A stretch of DNA of 64,000 nt from Flammula alnicola (GCA_015499995.1 JADNRV010000086.1:124001-188000); one strand, 5' to 3'. Positions 35,871 to 47,121 are shown, counted from the first letter of the stretch. Numbers and translations: made by a program. The notes: generated from the letters alone by a model not told the origin.

Positions 35871-37185
35871 CTAATCACGTCTGCTTTCCAAGTAGGGACT
35901 CCTGTTGTAAGGGTCATCGTCAGGGTTCCTGTCTTCATAGTACCGAAATGGGCAGCTGAGTGTCGTGTGCCCTGGATGGTATCGTCGACACAATCCGCAT
36001 TGGTAAGAAGGACAGTCGACTGCTACATGACCCTCTCCACCGCATTCAGTGCAACGAGTGCCAGGTGGCGTTCGGGGTTGTCTTGCGTACGCTGCGTCAT
36101 AAGGGGGTGGTCGAAAGAGCTGTCTGTTCTTATGATTGAGGGTTCGTTTGGGATGACGATGGCTGGGTCCGGCGGTAGATGGTACTGGTGGAGGATAAGT
36201 CGGTCGTGGGGGGAGTTCGTGAGACAGGTTGACCGTTCTGGCTCGAGGAGTGGGTTGTCGTGGGGGAGTAGGGAATCGATCAACGAGTATGGGGGAGTCT
36301 TCGTCTCCTGTTCCAGTCAAGGAGGGTTGTTGGCGAAGGAGGAGTTCATAGGCGTTCCTGAAGGTGATATTGTTGTTCAGTCTGTCGATCAGACTGGATG
36401 TTCGTTCATTCAAGCGATTAGTACGAAGGGCGATGGTGTCAATGGTGTTGCTCATAAGTTGTCGGATGGCTCGAGTTTCGATAGAAATAGCACGGATGTC
36501 GTTGAGGCAAGCAAAGGTAGTGTTTGCCTCAGGGTCAAGTTGGATCAAGGTCTGAAGCAACCCAACATGAGTTCCGTTTTCGAAGATTCGGTCTAAGGAG
36601 TTTTGGGTGATGGATCTGGTGATGGTTCGTTCACGTTCTGGAAGACTATTCGGGTCAGCCTCACTGGCTTCTCTCTCGATAACGATCGAACTAGGTCCTC
36701 TCGATGAGGGAGGCGAGTTCATTGGTGACTGCGTGTAGGGAGGAGAGGGAGCGGAGTCTTTTAATGCTCGAGGGGAGGACTGGGAGTTCTGAGACATCGT
36801 TAGGGTGGAAGAGGATTGGAAGGGAGTTCTTTCGGGCGGGTTCAAGTTTCGAGGTGAGGCTGGCTCTAAGTTCTAGTGGATGGTCAAGAGGTCGTCCGAG
36901 TTTAAATAGTCTCTTGTCCCTCCATCCTTCTTCCGGATCGTCGGAGGAGGAGTTCAGGAGTGGTTTGAGCTGTGCAAGGCGATACTCGAGTCTGAGTCTG
37001 ATCATTTCCAGGTTGAGCATCTCGCGTTCCCATTCTTCTTGTTCATTGTCATTAGTGTTTCGCACAGGTTTCCAGTCCAGGAAGATTCCAGAGAAGTAGG
37101 GTAAAGGTGGTGAATATTTTGGGACAGGGGGTAAGGCGATGTCGTTGGTCATGATTCGATGAGCTAAGGCAGTGAGGCTTGACAT
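35871..37185 (-). pseudogene. Extra chromovirus ORF downstream of integrase, with zinc knuckles, frameshifted
   Basis: Two overlapping minus-strand frames (37185 down to about 36,700, and 36845 down to 35871) together look like one protein of about 430 aa with a frameshift in the overlap. The first part has MSSLTALAHRIMTND and a helical, Leu/Glu/Arg-rich region. The second has a Ser/Pro linker, a helical region with SLDRIFENGTHVGLL, a Pro-rich stretch, a CCHC knuckle (CTECGGEGHVAVDC) and a second Cys/His cluster (CGLCRRYHPGHTTLSC). It begins just after the chromodomain stop and ends before the polypurine tract, so it belongs to the element. Function unknown; a nucleocapsid-like role is possible. 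Confidence 0.7.
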
Positions 37186-37217
37186 GATCCGGCTGTGTTC
37201 GGGATGATCGTCAAATA

Positions 37218-38534
37218 TCAGAGGTCGTGGCGCTGCTTGTAGGTGTCCAAGATTTCCTGTGCGTTGGCAAATGACTCCTCCGGTTCCCACGTGGTCTCGG
37301 TGATCGAATATCCTTCCCAACTGGTCAAGTACATCACCTGTTTGTTTCGAAGCTTTTTGTGGTTAAGAATAGCTTTGACCTCGTATTCTTCTTCTCCATC
37401 AATGATATCAGGAGGTGGCTGTGTGAAGTTCTTCCCGTAGATGTCGTTTTCCGTGTATGGCATGAGGAGAGTGGCGTGGAATACATCGTGGATCTTCCAG
37501 TTCTTGGGGAGTTGAAGGCGATACGTTGATGGTCCGAGAACATCTAGGATTTCGAATGGTCCTTCGCGTTTTGGCTTCATCTTTTTGTTATACCGGGTTT
37601 TCAGATTTCTGGAATCAAGCCACACTTTTTGTCCTTTTTTGAATGGGACAAAGTTTGATCGGCGACGTTCAGCCATTCTTGCTCTTGCCAGCTCATGTGC
37701 GGCAAGGGCTTCCTTTCGGTCTTCGATTAGGTGTTTCATTCTTTCTTCAACGTTTGGAAATTTTGTGTTTTCGTATGACGTGGGGATTGCCAATGGTGAA
37801 TATCCCAAGGTTAGTTCGAACGGGGTTCTTGTCCTATCTGCGTGTCTCCGATCGTTGTAGGTGAATTCCATGGTGCTTAACTTGTAGAGCCAAGTGTTTG
37901 GGTTTGATGAGCAAAAGATTGAAATATAGGCTTCAATCTCTTGATTGACTCGTTCAGTGGCTCCATCCCCTTGTGGATGGTAAGCGGTCGTCAATTTTGA
38001 TTTGATTCCAAGGAGTCGGAGGAGTTCCCTAAATGCTCTTGCAGCGAATTGGGGGCCTCGGTCAGACAGGATACTGTCAGATAGACCAAACCTCTTGTAA
38101 AGGTTGTCAAGTAAAAGTTGGCCTGTCTCTTCTTCCGTTGTCGAAGTAGAACAGGGGATGGTGATCACCCCCCCGGTAGATCCATGGTCGACCACGACCA
38201 ATACGGCGTCTTTCCCTTCAATAGGTGGTAATCCGGTAATGAAGTCCATTGTCAGGTCTGCCCATGGTCTTTTTGATTCTGAGCCTTCGATTGGCATTAA
38301 GCTTGGCTTGGAAGGTGACCTGTTTATTTTAAATTGTTGGCATGCGCCACATCCTTTTACGTAGTTGTTGACAAAGGTTCGCATTCCGGGCCACCAATAA
38401 TGTTCCTTGAGCGCGTTAAAGGTTTCCAGTTGTCCAGGGTGTCCAGCGGTGGGTGAATCATGGTATCTCTTCACAATTTCTCGACGTAGATTCCGGTCGT
38501 CTGGTATATAATTCTTGCCTTTATAAAAGAGCAT
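37218..38534 (-). CDS. Chromovirus integrase with C-terminal chromodomain
   Basis: An intact 438-codon stretch of pol. The HHCC zinc domain (HDSPTAGHPGQLETFNALKE, then CGACQQFK) is followed by the DDE core with DLTMDFITGLP and SDRGPQFAARAFRELL, and a GPY-type module (KPKREGPFEILDVLGP, HDVFHATLLMPY). The chromodomain EYEVKAILNHKKLRN, then VMYLTSWEGY and TTWEPEESF, completes it. Chromodomains target insertion to methylated-histone heterochromatin in related elements. The frame is broken just upstream. Confidence 0.9.
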   Translation of the reverse strand: MLFYKGKNYIPDDRNLRREIVKRYHDSPTAGHPGQLETFNALKEHYWWPGMRTFVNNYVKGCGACQQFKINRSPSKPSLMPIEGSESKRPWADLTMDFITGLPPIEGKDAVLVVVDHGSTGGVITIPCSTSTTEEETGQLLLDNLYKRFGLSDSILSDRGPQFAARAFRELLRLLGIKSKLTTAYHPQGDGATERVNQEIEAYISIFCSSNPNTWLYKLSTMEFTYNDRRHADRTRTPFELTLGYSPLAIPTSYENTKFPNVEERMKHLIEDRKEALAAHELARARMAERRRSNFVPFKKGQKVWLDSRNLKTRYNKKMKPKREGPFEILDVLGPSTYRLQLPKNWKIHDVFHATLLMPYTENDIYGKNFTQPPPDIIDGEEEYEVKAILNHKKLRNKQVMYLTSWEGYSITETTWEPEESFANAQEILDTYKQRHDL

Positions 38535-38544
38535 GTCTTTCCGT

Positions 38545-38880
38545 CTAGGTCTTCGATTGTCCAGTCTTCAAGGTCGTTTTGCAAGTTCTTTGGTCCATCA
38601 TCAATAGACGTTTGATTGCCTCTGTTGCTTCCGTGTCATATTTCTCTGAGGAAGCAATCTTTTCTTGGAGGTCGAGGTCGATTAGATTGATGAATAGGCT
38701 TTCTGGTAGTAAGGTTTGGTCTTCATTGTCATGGTCCTCGTCAGGGATGAAGTCTGGTCGTCGGGACAGGGTATCAGATTGAACCATCTTGCTTCCTGCT
38801 TGATGGATCAATTTGATATCAAATTCGATAGGTAGAGCGACCATCTGGCTTGTCTTCGATTTAGTTTCTGTGTCGATCTG
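38545..38880 (-). pseudogene. Chromovirus pol: RNase H end and linker, frameshifted
   Basis: The sequence continues the RNase H domain (EFDIKLIHQAGSKMVQSDTL) and an acidic linker toward integrase. At least two single-base shifts (about 38,890 and 38,840) separate it from the RT frame, and another separates it from integrase. Confidence 0.75.
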
Positions 38881-38887
38881 AAATACA

Positions 38888-39960
38888 TCAAGTTTTTTGG
38901 TCTGAGTGGATTATTGTCGTGAACTGGGAGCCTTGAATATAGTGTCGCCATTCCTGCAGGGCTCTGATCATTGCTAGAAGTTCCCTGTCATAGATCTCAT
39001 AGTTTCGTTCGGCTGGTGAGAAGGTTTTCGAAATGAAACTGCAAGGGTGTAGTTGTCCGTTTGAGTCTTCTTGCATCAGGACTGCTCCAGATGCATATTT
39101 AGAAGCATCACACTCGATGAGGAAGGGCTTGGAGGTGTCTGCCATTATCAAGACGGGTTCTTCAGTAAACCGTTTCTTCAGTTCGTCGAATGATTTTTGG
39201 GCTGCGGTAGTCCAGTCGAAGTTCTTGTCCTTTTTTAGTAATTCATTTAGTGATCGGGCTATTTCTGAATATGCCCGGATGAATCGCCGGTAGAAGTTGC
39301 CGAAGCCCAGGAATGATCGGACCTGCTTGACTGTTTTGGGAATTGGCCAATCTCGGATGCCTTTGAGCTTCGAAGGATCCATCGAGATCTGGCCTTCTTC
39401 GATGATCATTCCCAGGTATTCCAGTTTTAGTTGTTCGAAAAAACATTTCTCCGGTTTCAGATAGAGGTCGTTTTCCCTGAGGCGTTGGAGGACGCGTTTT
39501 GTGTATTCTCGCAATCTGAGTTTATCCTTGGAGAAGATCAGGATGTCGTCCATATAGATGATTATCCAATGTTCGATGCCTGTTTCTGACATCATGTCTT
39601 TGAAGATGTCATCCATCATTCCTTGGAAGGTGGCTGGGGAATTGCACATTCCGAAGAACATGACTGTGGGTTCGAAAAGTCCCTTGTTGGTTTTAAAAGC
39701 CGCTTTCCATTCGTCGCCTTTTCGGATTCGAACATTGTTGTATCCCCATCGGACATCGAGTTTAGTGAAATATTTGGCGCCCTTCAGTTTGTCCATAAGT
39801 TCCGGGATCAGTGGTAGTGGGTAGGCATTTTTGATGGTCCAATCATTCAGAAACCGATAATCTTGACAGGGTCTGAGTTTCCCATCTTTCTTTTGAACAA
39901 GAAGAATGAAGATCCCATGGGAGATTTCGATGGTCTGATATATCCTTTTCCAGATTTGAC
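38888..39960 (-). pseudogene. Chromovirus reverse transcriptase and RNase H, N-terminus frameshifted
   Basis: RT motifs are clear: [29 protein letters not shown], the catalytic YMDDILIFS, and the thumb [20 protein letters not shown]. The RNase H start is [18 protein letters not shown]. The N-terminal part ([17 protein letters not shown]) lies in another frame just upstream, showing a shift near 39,935-39,965. Confidence 0.88.
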
Positions 39961-39961
39961 T

Positions 39962-40927
39962 TTATGAATTTGTCCAGTTCGATTTCTTCCGGTGCGATAG
40001 ATTATAGGCTTTGAAAACCTTTGGTTCGAAGCCTTCTTTCATTTCGATTTTATGATCCCATGATCGGGATATAGGAAATCGGTTTGCTGTCTTTTCATCG
40101 AATAGGTCCAGGTAGTCGTGGTATTCTGCCGGTATCATCTGTTCCAAGGTTCTCCCTTCTTTTGGTGTTTCATGTTTTAGCGCCAAGGTTTGGGAGGTTG
40201 TCGTTTTGAGGTTAATATAGATTTCTTCTTCTTCCGTCAGATCCATTGAAGAAATTAGAAGCTCCTCGAGTTTGTCCGTGTCAGTAGAGGTCTCCGTCAC
40301 CTCGTTGGAGGTGAGAGGGAGGTCCGCTAGTTCCAATATTGGGGTTGACTCATCATATGGTTCAATCCTTGGTCCGTTTGCCTGTTCGTCTGTGATTTCT
40401 TCGATTGTTGCCTTCAAGGTATTCCTAAATGAATCCCCTTTGGGTAATTCTTTTTTTGGAAAGAGTCCAGAGAAGTTCCTCTTTTGTTTGATTGCCGGTC
40501 GAGGTTTCCAGGTCAGGGTTCCAGCCTTCCAATCGATTATCGGGTTCTCTTTTTGGAGCCATGGGAAACCTAGGATGATTTGGTTTTTGGAAAGCCCTGT
40601 AACCTTAAGTTGTTGACGAGTTGTTTTGTTTTTGATGCTAAAATCCAACTCGACGTAATGGGTAATCGTTCCTTCCTTGTTTCGGGTTCCGTCGACGTTG
40701 TTTACTAGGAGTGGTTCGTCGAGTTTGGTGAACTCGAGTCCCATTTCTTCAGCGAATTGTCGGTCGATAAAAAGTCCTCCTGCTCCAGAGTCAAGCAGGG
40801 CTTTGGCTTCGATGATTTTTCTATTTTCAGTGGGGCCTTGAGATATCGAGCATGGTAGTAACATAGTTTTATTTCGGATATCTGCCACCAGTACTGAGTA
40901 AATAGATAAATATGGAGAGACTGACAT
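39962..40927 (-). pseudogene. Chromovirus protease region of pol
   Basis: 321 codons with the retropepsin motif ALLDSGAGGLFIDRQFAEE and the second-half ILGFPWLQKENP, then an acidic linker and the beginning of RT (EYHDYLDLFDEKTANRFP). It ends in a frameshift before the first RT motifs. Confidence 0.85.
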
Positions 40928-40944
40928 CGATTCAGTTCTCCCTT

Positions 40945-41205
40945 TTAAAAATCCGTCGTTGCCAAACGACCAAATAGGTCGTTCTGCTCTTCTTCTTCCA
41001 TATCTTCAATCAAGGCTCGGATGTGGGCATGCGCATCCTTGGCGTTGTATTTCTTTTTGGCTGGTGGTTCATATTTTTTGGCTGGCTGTTTGCCTTTCTT
41101 CTTTGGGCAGTCGGCTGCTCGGTGTCCTTGTTCCTTGCAGAAGAAGCAAGCGCCCTTCCGCATGAGTTCAGTTCGTTCTTCGATGCTCATGGCGTCAATG
41201 TCCAT
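40945..41205 (-). pseudogene. Chromovirus gag, zinc-knuckle part
   Basis: It contains the CCHC nucleocapsid knuckle (CFFCKEQGHRAADC) and a Lys-rich stretch. It is offset by one frame from the capsid part. The frame ends just before the protease frame. Confidence 0.85.
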
Positions 41206-41885
41206 GGCGTTTGGGTCGCGGGGTGCAGGTCTGGTGAAGTTCCAGGTTCTCTTTTCAGTTTGTTTGATGGGATCGGGATCTTCCCAGATTGTCGTGCTTT
41301 CATCCTATTCCTTACGCTCCATCTGGTAGCGTAATTTTTTGCAACTTCATACCATTTTTCGAGGGTGTCAGGGAGCGTCTCAACCTTGTCATAGATGTCT
41401 CCTCGAAGTCCAGAATTGATTGATCTCGCAAAGAGGTCTGTTAGGGCGAATTGTTCTTTCATCCCTGTTTTGATCACGAGTAGTTTGAATGCGGAGATGT
41501 GTTCATCAATTGATTTGTTCCCTTGTCTGATTGTGTGGAGCTGTTCAAAAGCATCGCCTTTTTCGTCCGAGATTTCAAAGTCTTTAAAGAGTTTCTTTAG
41601 GAACTCTGCCCAGGTTCCTAGGGTCATGTCTTTTGTGGTTTCATCAACGTGAGAGTCGAGGAATTCCTCTCTCCAGGTGGCGGCTGCCTTGTCTGCCATG
41701 AATGACAGGGTGAACCCTATCATTTTTTCATCTGTGTCGAAGACTTTCTTGTTGATATTCAGGTAAAGCAAGACTGCTTTCATCCATGATGCGAACTTGG
41801 CATTTTCTCCATCGAAGACCTTGGGTCGGTTTAGGTTTAATTCTTTTGGGGATGGGGAAGAGGTTCCGGTAGATGTTTCATCCAT
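41187..41885 (-). pseudogene. Chromovirus gag, capsid part
   Basis: A retrotransposon gag domain with FDGENAKFASWMKAVLLYLN, WREEFLDSHVDE, FEQLHTIRQGNKSIDEHISA and LEKWYEVAKNYATRW. It runs out of frame just before the zinc knuckle. The open frame extends upstream of the ATG at 41885, so the true start may be earlier. Confidence 0.85.
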
Positions 41886-42350
41886 ATTTTCTATGGCGGT
41901 GTTGATTTCCCTTGTGAGGGTTTCGACTCGGGTTTCGGAAGGAATGTTGATTGATCGGGTTTCCGAAGCGTGTTCGGAATTAAATGTGTCAAGTGTTGGT
42001 TCTGGTGTCGGATCAGGTGACGGTGCTTCTAGGGGTAGGAAAGTTAAAGTGTTTCCTGATCGTGTTTCTTCGGAGAAGATACTGGCAGAGAGTAATTCTT
42101 CTGGGTCGAGGCCTTCAGTTGTTTCGTAGAATTCTTCGTTCGATGATGGAGATACAGAAGTTCTTCTTTCTGTTCTTCCTACTCTGGTGTATTGCCTAGC
42201 AGTAGTTTCTGGGTGTTGGGTGGTAGTATCCTCAACAGGTCTTTCGGGTTCTGGACTGGGGGTTGCACTGGGTGCCCTGATAGTTCTTCGGGACGTCGTG
42301 GTGTCAAGATGGGGTGATCGCTATGCTAGGTAGCAAGCGAGGTATAGAGG

Positions 42351-42363
42351 TAGCTAGATCTTT
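42351..42363 (-). other. Self-priming type primer-binding site
   Basis: The 13 bases next to the 5' LTR read AAAGATCTAGCTA on the minus strand. Twelve of them are the reverse complement of LTR bases 42524-42535, which lie 26 nt after a TATAAATA box, where the transcript should begin. This is the layout of Tf1-type self-primed elements rather than tRNA priming. Confidence 0.7.
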
Positions 42364-42819
42364 TGTTACGACTTGACAAGCAATAAGGTATCCAACAGGA
42401 TAAATAATGCCTAAGTCGTACTTCAAGACTGAGATCGAGGTTCGAAGTCACTTAAGCGTTCGCAAACGTCTTAGAGTGTTCAAGAGAGTTCAAGGTGTAC
42501 TAGGTACTCGAGATATGATTCTCAAGATCTAGCTAAAGAATACATCGTATGCTACTCTAGTATTTATACTAAGTAGCGAGTCCGGAGTAATAGATAGAAC
42601 ACGTCTCAGACGTGTTATGATACTTGTAAGATATCCATCGCGAAGCCGATGGATGTAAAACAGATAAAAGTGAAACATATAACAGAAACAGGATATGGGG
42701 GAGAGCTATGCGGCAAATGATGGGATCGGGAGTGGATAGAAGGTGCATAGCTAGCGTTAGTAAAGAGAAAAAGTACGTGCGTACGAGCGTGCGTGCGCGA
42801 ACCAGGTGCGATCGTAACA
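42364..42819 (-). repeat. 5' LTR of the chromovirus (right in window)
   Basis: 456 bp bounded by TGTTACG and CGTAACA, the partner of 35376-35831. It carries the promoter of the element. Confidence 0.95.
42561..42568 (-). promoter_or_regulatory. TATA box of the chromovirus LTR
   Basis: TATAAATA on the minus strand, 26 nt upstream of TAGCTAGATCTT, the predicted start of the transcript. Confidence 0.6.
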
Positions 42820-43482
42820 ATCTGGGCACTGGTGTGCAAGGGAGGCCTAGTTCTCTGCCCGTAAGTAAATAGTTTTTCTCGGTAAGTGCACCACTGACAC
42901 GTACCTGGTTCTCAGATTGTCCCTTACGCTGCTTCAAATTCCTGGAGTCACCGAAAGCACTCTTGCGCGCACGTCGACAATTGCGGCTTGTGTCTGTAGC
43001 GGTAGCGTGTTCCTTCTGAGCGCAGTGTTCATCAGTATGGAGTCCAAGTTAAATCGTGGACAAATTGCCCACCTGTGGGTTGAGGTGCGCTGACTTTCGT
43101 GCTGACCCAATCCACCAGCAGAATTAACCGAGCTATGACTCTGTATTTTGCAGGCGTCATCGAGCTTGTCTGCATCCAAGGCTCTTACCTTCTGGACAAC
43201 TCTAGTGTCTCCGATGTCATACTTGATCTGGTTAGTTATATTATGGTACTCGCATTTTATGAAATATGATACTCACCATTCACCAGGTCCCTTCTCTTTT
43301 GTATCTTGACGTTATTGGTCGTCTCCTGGAATAGATACATCGGCGGAGGTCCCACTCCCGATGGCGGAAATTCCGCCGACACCAAAGCGGCCTTCATCAC
43401 GAGCGGCGTGTTCCTCACGAGCTTGATTGTAGGAACCGTCGTCCAAGTTCGTCGAGCCATTTCTCTCGTCCAAGGGCAATAA
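42820..43482 (+). pseudogene. Membrane-protein family copy A, 5'-truncated by the LTR
   Basis: Exon remnants 42820-42860, 42916-43084, 43154-43230 and 43287-43482 match the full copies B and D exon by exon, including phases. The first exon is cut at the LTR, leaving its last 41 nt (WALVCKGGLVLCP). Remaining parts are the LSLTLLQIPGV segment, a hydrophobic IAACVCSGSVFLLSAVF helix, the helix pair around YLIW|SLLFCILTLLV and the last helix SGVFLTSLIVGTVVQV. It cannot make the full protein. Confidence 0.85.
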
Positions 43483-43889
43483 CGTTGCTCACGCAGCCAC
43501 ATCGATACCCGTTGCGAAGCTCGGTGGAAACCTTAGATATTCCATTCGAGCTCGGTCTGTGTTTTGAATTCCACATTTGCTATCAGTTTCCGAATCACTT
43601 TGCTTTGCTGTTTTCATATGTATGCTATTGTTCTGCTTTTACTTGAAGCTTCCTTTTTTTCCCCTCTCCTCTGAAATGTCGCTGTGTATGTAGCTCACAT
43701 CACAGTTTTCGTTTGCAGGAAATAACATGTACTTACCATTGTCATTGGCCACTTAGGCTGGTTGATGGAAGGCTTGCGAGAACAGCACTTAGCGTGAACT
43801 ATGCAACGACGAAACTGATCAAAGGGTAGGTACATGGTCACCACTCTCTACGGTAGACGTTCTTCCTAATGTGCCACTAGCAGAATCCA
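43483..43889. other. Intergenic, convergent
   Basis: 3' flank of copy A, shared with the corresponding stretch after copy D (55,490-55,917). Confidence 0.5.
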
Positions 43890-45443
43890 TTATGTGGAAA
43901 GCCCCTCGTCGTCCATCGGTTCGGATTTGACGACGACGATTTGAGCCTCACTCTGGTCTTGTCGTGGTCCTGTGCATGCGTTTGTGTTTGGATTGGGCCT
44001 CGCATCCGACTTTGCCTGCGAGCTTGGTCCGGGGGCGGAGGTGGAGATGTTACAGGACTCTGCGAGGGGGTAATGGGGACGGATGGCTGGCGCTCCGGCT
44101 GGGATGGGATGGGGATTGGCGTTGGATTTGGGACTGGGGCTGGGATTGGAAGTAGCGTTTCCATGGGGGAGGCGACGCATCTTCCTCCTGCTCGTACTCT
44201 GTCCGTCAGCGTTTCCGCAGCGACCCTTGCACGCGAATGCATTCCGGCCGGTGCGGTGCGTCCTCGCCTACCAGTGTCGCGTTCTCGCCATGTATACTCT
44301 TGGAGGCGAAAGCCACAGGAGATGTGAATGGTGCATGAGAGCGCGAGCACGTCGAGGACAACGCCGATGCCGATGAGGAGGTAAAGACGGATGTGGAGGT
44401 GGATGCTGATGTGGAGAGCCGTGTCAGTGCAGGCGCCCCGGAGAGTACTTGTGGGGACAACGTACGTTGTGCATGGGTTTGGTCCTGGAGCTGGCACAAG
44501 GAGAGCTGGCCCGGGTGGCCGTGGTATTGCGCTAAAGCCACAGATGCAGTGGCAGCGACGGCGACGGTGTGTTAGTGTTGGTGCGGAGCGTGTTGGGTTT
44601 GGGGTGCTGACCGGGCCGATGAGCGTCTAGCCTACATGTCAAAAATACGCGCATCGAGAGCACATGAACGCGCCAGCGCTTCGATGCATCCCACTCGTCC
44701 ACGTCCACAGGCTGCGTATTTACCCTGCCGCCGCACACGCCCGCCGCTCCGCCTCGAGGGCGTGCGCGTAGTCATGGTGCAGTGCGACAACGGCCTGGCG
44801 CACGTGCAGACTCGAGTGCGTCGCACACGGCGCGGATGGTGGCGTCGGTGTGCTCGACGACGGAGGCGTCTGTGAGGGACGGTCGTCGTCGTCGTTGGAG
44901 GTGAGGGCAGGGGTGTTGAGAGTGCGGGTGGGATGGTGATTGGCGTTGGGAGGGTCTGGGATGGGGCGCTCCTTGGAGATGCGGTTGCAGTTGGCAGGGT
45001 CATTGGGGATGGGGTCCTTGAGGTTGGGGGTGTTGGGAGAGAGGATGGTGTCGCGAGAGTCTTTGGAGATGGGGATGGGGTTGTGAGGGTGGCTGGGAAG
45101 GTACATGTACCGATGGTTGGAATACCGGTTGGGAGTGGCGATGTGCGACTGCCGGAGGTGAGTTCAGAGGCATGCAGTGAAGGGATCCTGCCTCAGCCGC
45201 ACTCATCCATCGGGTATGTGAGGGGTCTCGAATAGGCTGCAGTGGTGATGGCGCCGGTGAAGGAGGAGAAAGGGGCTGAGGCTGAGGTGCTTGATGGGCG
45301 GCATAGGGAACGGGATGGACAGGAGCGTAGTGATGTTGTGGTTGGGGTGCGTAGTGGTGCCGATGCTGGCGGCCTTGGTATTAGCGGTATAAGAAGCAGG
45401 AGATTGTGAGTACTCGTGCCGACAGACGCTCGTTGCTCGGGTG
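43890..45443 (-). CDS. Low-complexity coiled-coil hypothetical protein, copy 1 of 3
   Basis: Related to the copies at 55.9-57.6 kb and 51.0-52.1 kb; the exon model is not resolved. Recognisable parts in coding order on the minus strand are the Ser/Thr/Pro-rich start, TYPMDECG, a helical segment VRQAVVALHHDYAHALEAER, a basic/Ser-rich part with RVQGSLRKR, and the C-terminus VVKSEPMDDEGLST. The equivalent of the start codon in the 55.9-kb copy is followed here by an insertion that shifts the frame, so this copy may be a pseudogene. The VKSEPMD end resembles a sumoylation consensus (psi-K-x-E). Function unknown. Confidence 0.45.
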
Positions 45444-46300
45444 GGGGTGCAGGTCCATGGCCAGGCACGTATTCAAGTTGGGGATAGCCTTAGCGAAAAT
45501 GAAAACGTCGCGAATGGCGTACAACAGCTGAGAAGGGAGGCTTCCGTTTCACAAACAGTCAGCTTTCTATTATAATAATATTCTCGTAGGCACTTATTTA
45601 TGTATGTACCATCACATCGCACACTGCAGCACGGACATGTATGGCTCCAGTTCAATATGGTCTCCACTCTCGTCATCGCTTAACGTTAATCCGTGGCGGC
45701 TTCAAAAGCCACGCAGAGCAAAGAGGGTTTGATGCTTCTCACATATCCAGTTATGTTCCATATGCACCGGTGCTTTCTCAAGATGACAAACACCGCTGAA
45801 GGTGTGCTGACTCGGATGCGCAGCACATTGACACATATACTAGGAATTTACATCGTTGCATGCGGTGTAACGTTATACTAACCCTGCGCCAGACTTGGCG
45901 TGCTATGACCACCCATTGAAATACCCGTCGAGAAACCGAGACAGTCGGATCTGTGGCTTTACTGCGATATATCATTCCACAAGTACACCTGTACTTGACA
46001 TGTGTTCGTCACACGGCCTTGGTGCTTGCTTCCAAATGTATAACACTACCAAAGCACCGAGCCTTGAACTTGAACAAAGGCAACCGCCCCTAGCCGCCCC
46101 TGCCTAGTGAAATCCTTGCGCACCCCGGTATAATTATCCCTAAAATTCTCTAAATCGAAAGGCCTGAGTTATGGTCCTCTTCCGCAAACCGTTCCTCGAG
46201 CCTTGAAAACACCCAACTTATTTCTACCAATTGGAGATCATGACGAGTCCTCGGCTCGTTCTCAAGAGTATTCAAATTTTCAGACTGACTCTCACGTTGT
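45444..46300. other. Duplicated intergenic stretch
   Basis: Matches about 57,650-58,560 with small indels. No gene supported. Confidence 0.45.
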
Positions 46301-47121
46301 CAGAATCATCTGGCCGCGAAATGCTATGTAGACTTTGTTCCATTGATTCTAGATTGTACGTATGATTGGAAAGGCTCTTCCGATACAGCGAGTAATCGAT
46401 CTATCCTGAGCTCTTTGTATACCAACGTAAGACCCTTTCTAAATTTAACTCGTCCCTCGGGATCAATGTTGCGAATGTATTTCTCGTGCACGCCAAGTGG
46501 CGTCGTACCATACGCATGCGTAAATTATTTATACTGGCAACCAACTGGCAACTGCTTTATATTTATAACTCCAACGCAGACTCTCGATTGTGTTCCTTCA
46601 GCTTGATTCTGTCATCAACAACGTGCCTGGGCGAACAACTGTCATTTGGGCATTTATCTTCTCGAGCGATGGCCATGCTTTAAGCTGCCTATTTATTGCA
46701 TCGAAATCCACATTCAACGATAGAAATTTTCGAAACAAGTGGGTTGAGGTATGTACCTTCCTCAATAAATATGCATGTTCGATGTTTCAATGGTCCTTCA
46801 GGCGTCTCGTAGCGGACTTCAGACGATGGAGGCAGTCGAATTCTGGGCGCTTCTCGCGCTACCACTTTCCTCGCTGATTTGGTGAGTCGCGGCCTTATCA
46901 TCTCTAGAAGGGATTGCTAATCTGGCGTTCAAGGTCAGTTTTGTTCTGCGTATCCACAATCCTGTGGTCTGGACAGAACAAAATGGCGGAGGTGTCCCGA
47001 AAAATGGAGATTATAACGTTGGACAGGCCACTTTTGTATCGAGCGCGAGATTTCTCATGACATTGACTTTGACAATCATCGCTCAAATATATCGAGCCGT
47101 GAAAATGTTCAGACAGCCTTG
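46301..47121 (+). pseudogene. Membrane-protein family copy Z1, degenerate
   Basis: It aligns with copy Z2 (58.6-59.5 kb) but lacks about 150 bp of the first exon. It also lacks CACT in the last exon (ATCCTGTGGTC against ATCCTCACTGTGGTC), which breaks the frame. Surviving segments are LDSVINNVPGRTTVIWAFIF, FRNKWVE before a GTATGT donor, and EAVEFWALLALPLSSLIW. A pseudogene by both deletions. Confidence 0.75.

Larger units (their letters stand above)
35376..42819 (-). mobile_element. Ty3/gypsy chromovirus retrotransposon, decayed (7.4 kb)
   Basis: Two 456-bp LTRs (TGTTACG...CGTAACA) flank minus-strand gag, protease, RT, RNase H and integrase with a C-terminal chromodomain, in the order of chromoviruses. 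Several frameshifts and stops break gag and pol, so this copy is not autonomous. The LTRs differ at roughly 20 positions by eye, mostly transitions, so insertion is not very recent. No target-site duplication is visible (CTCCC on the left, ATCTG on the right). The right LTR abuts the middle of an exon of a membrane-protein gene whose 5' half is missing from the other side. Confidence 0.95.

Noticed and set aside
36023..36596. Plus-strand frames across the chromovirus third ORF
   Set aside because: Antisense shadows; the minus-strand frame carries the zinc knuckles.
43941..45235. Plus-strand Gly/Val/Arg-rich frames such as MVIGVGRVWDGALLG
   Set aside because: They are antisense to the Pro/Thr/Asn-rich minus-strand gene and owe their length to skewed base composition.
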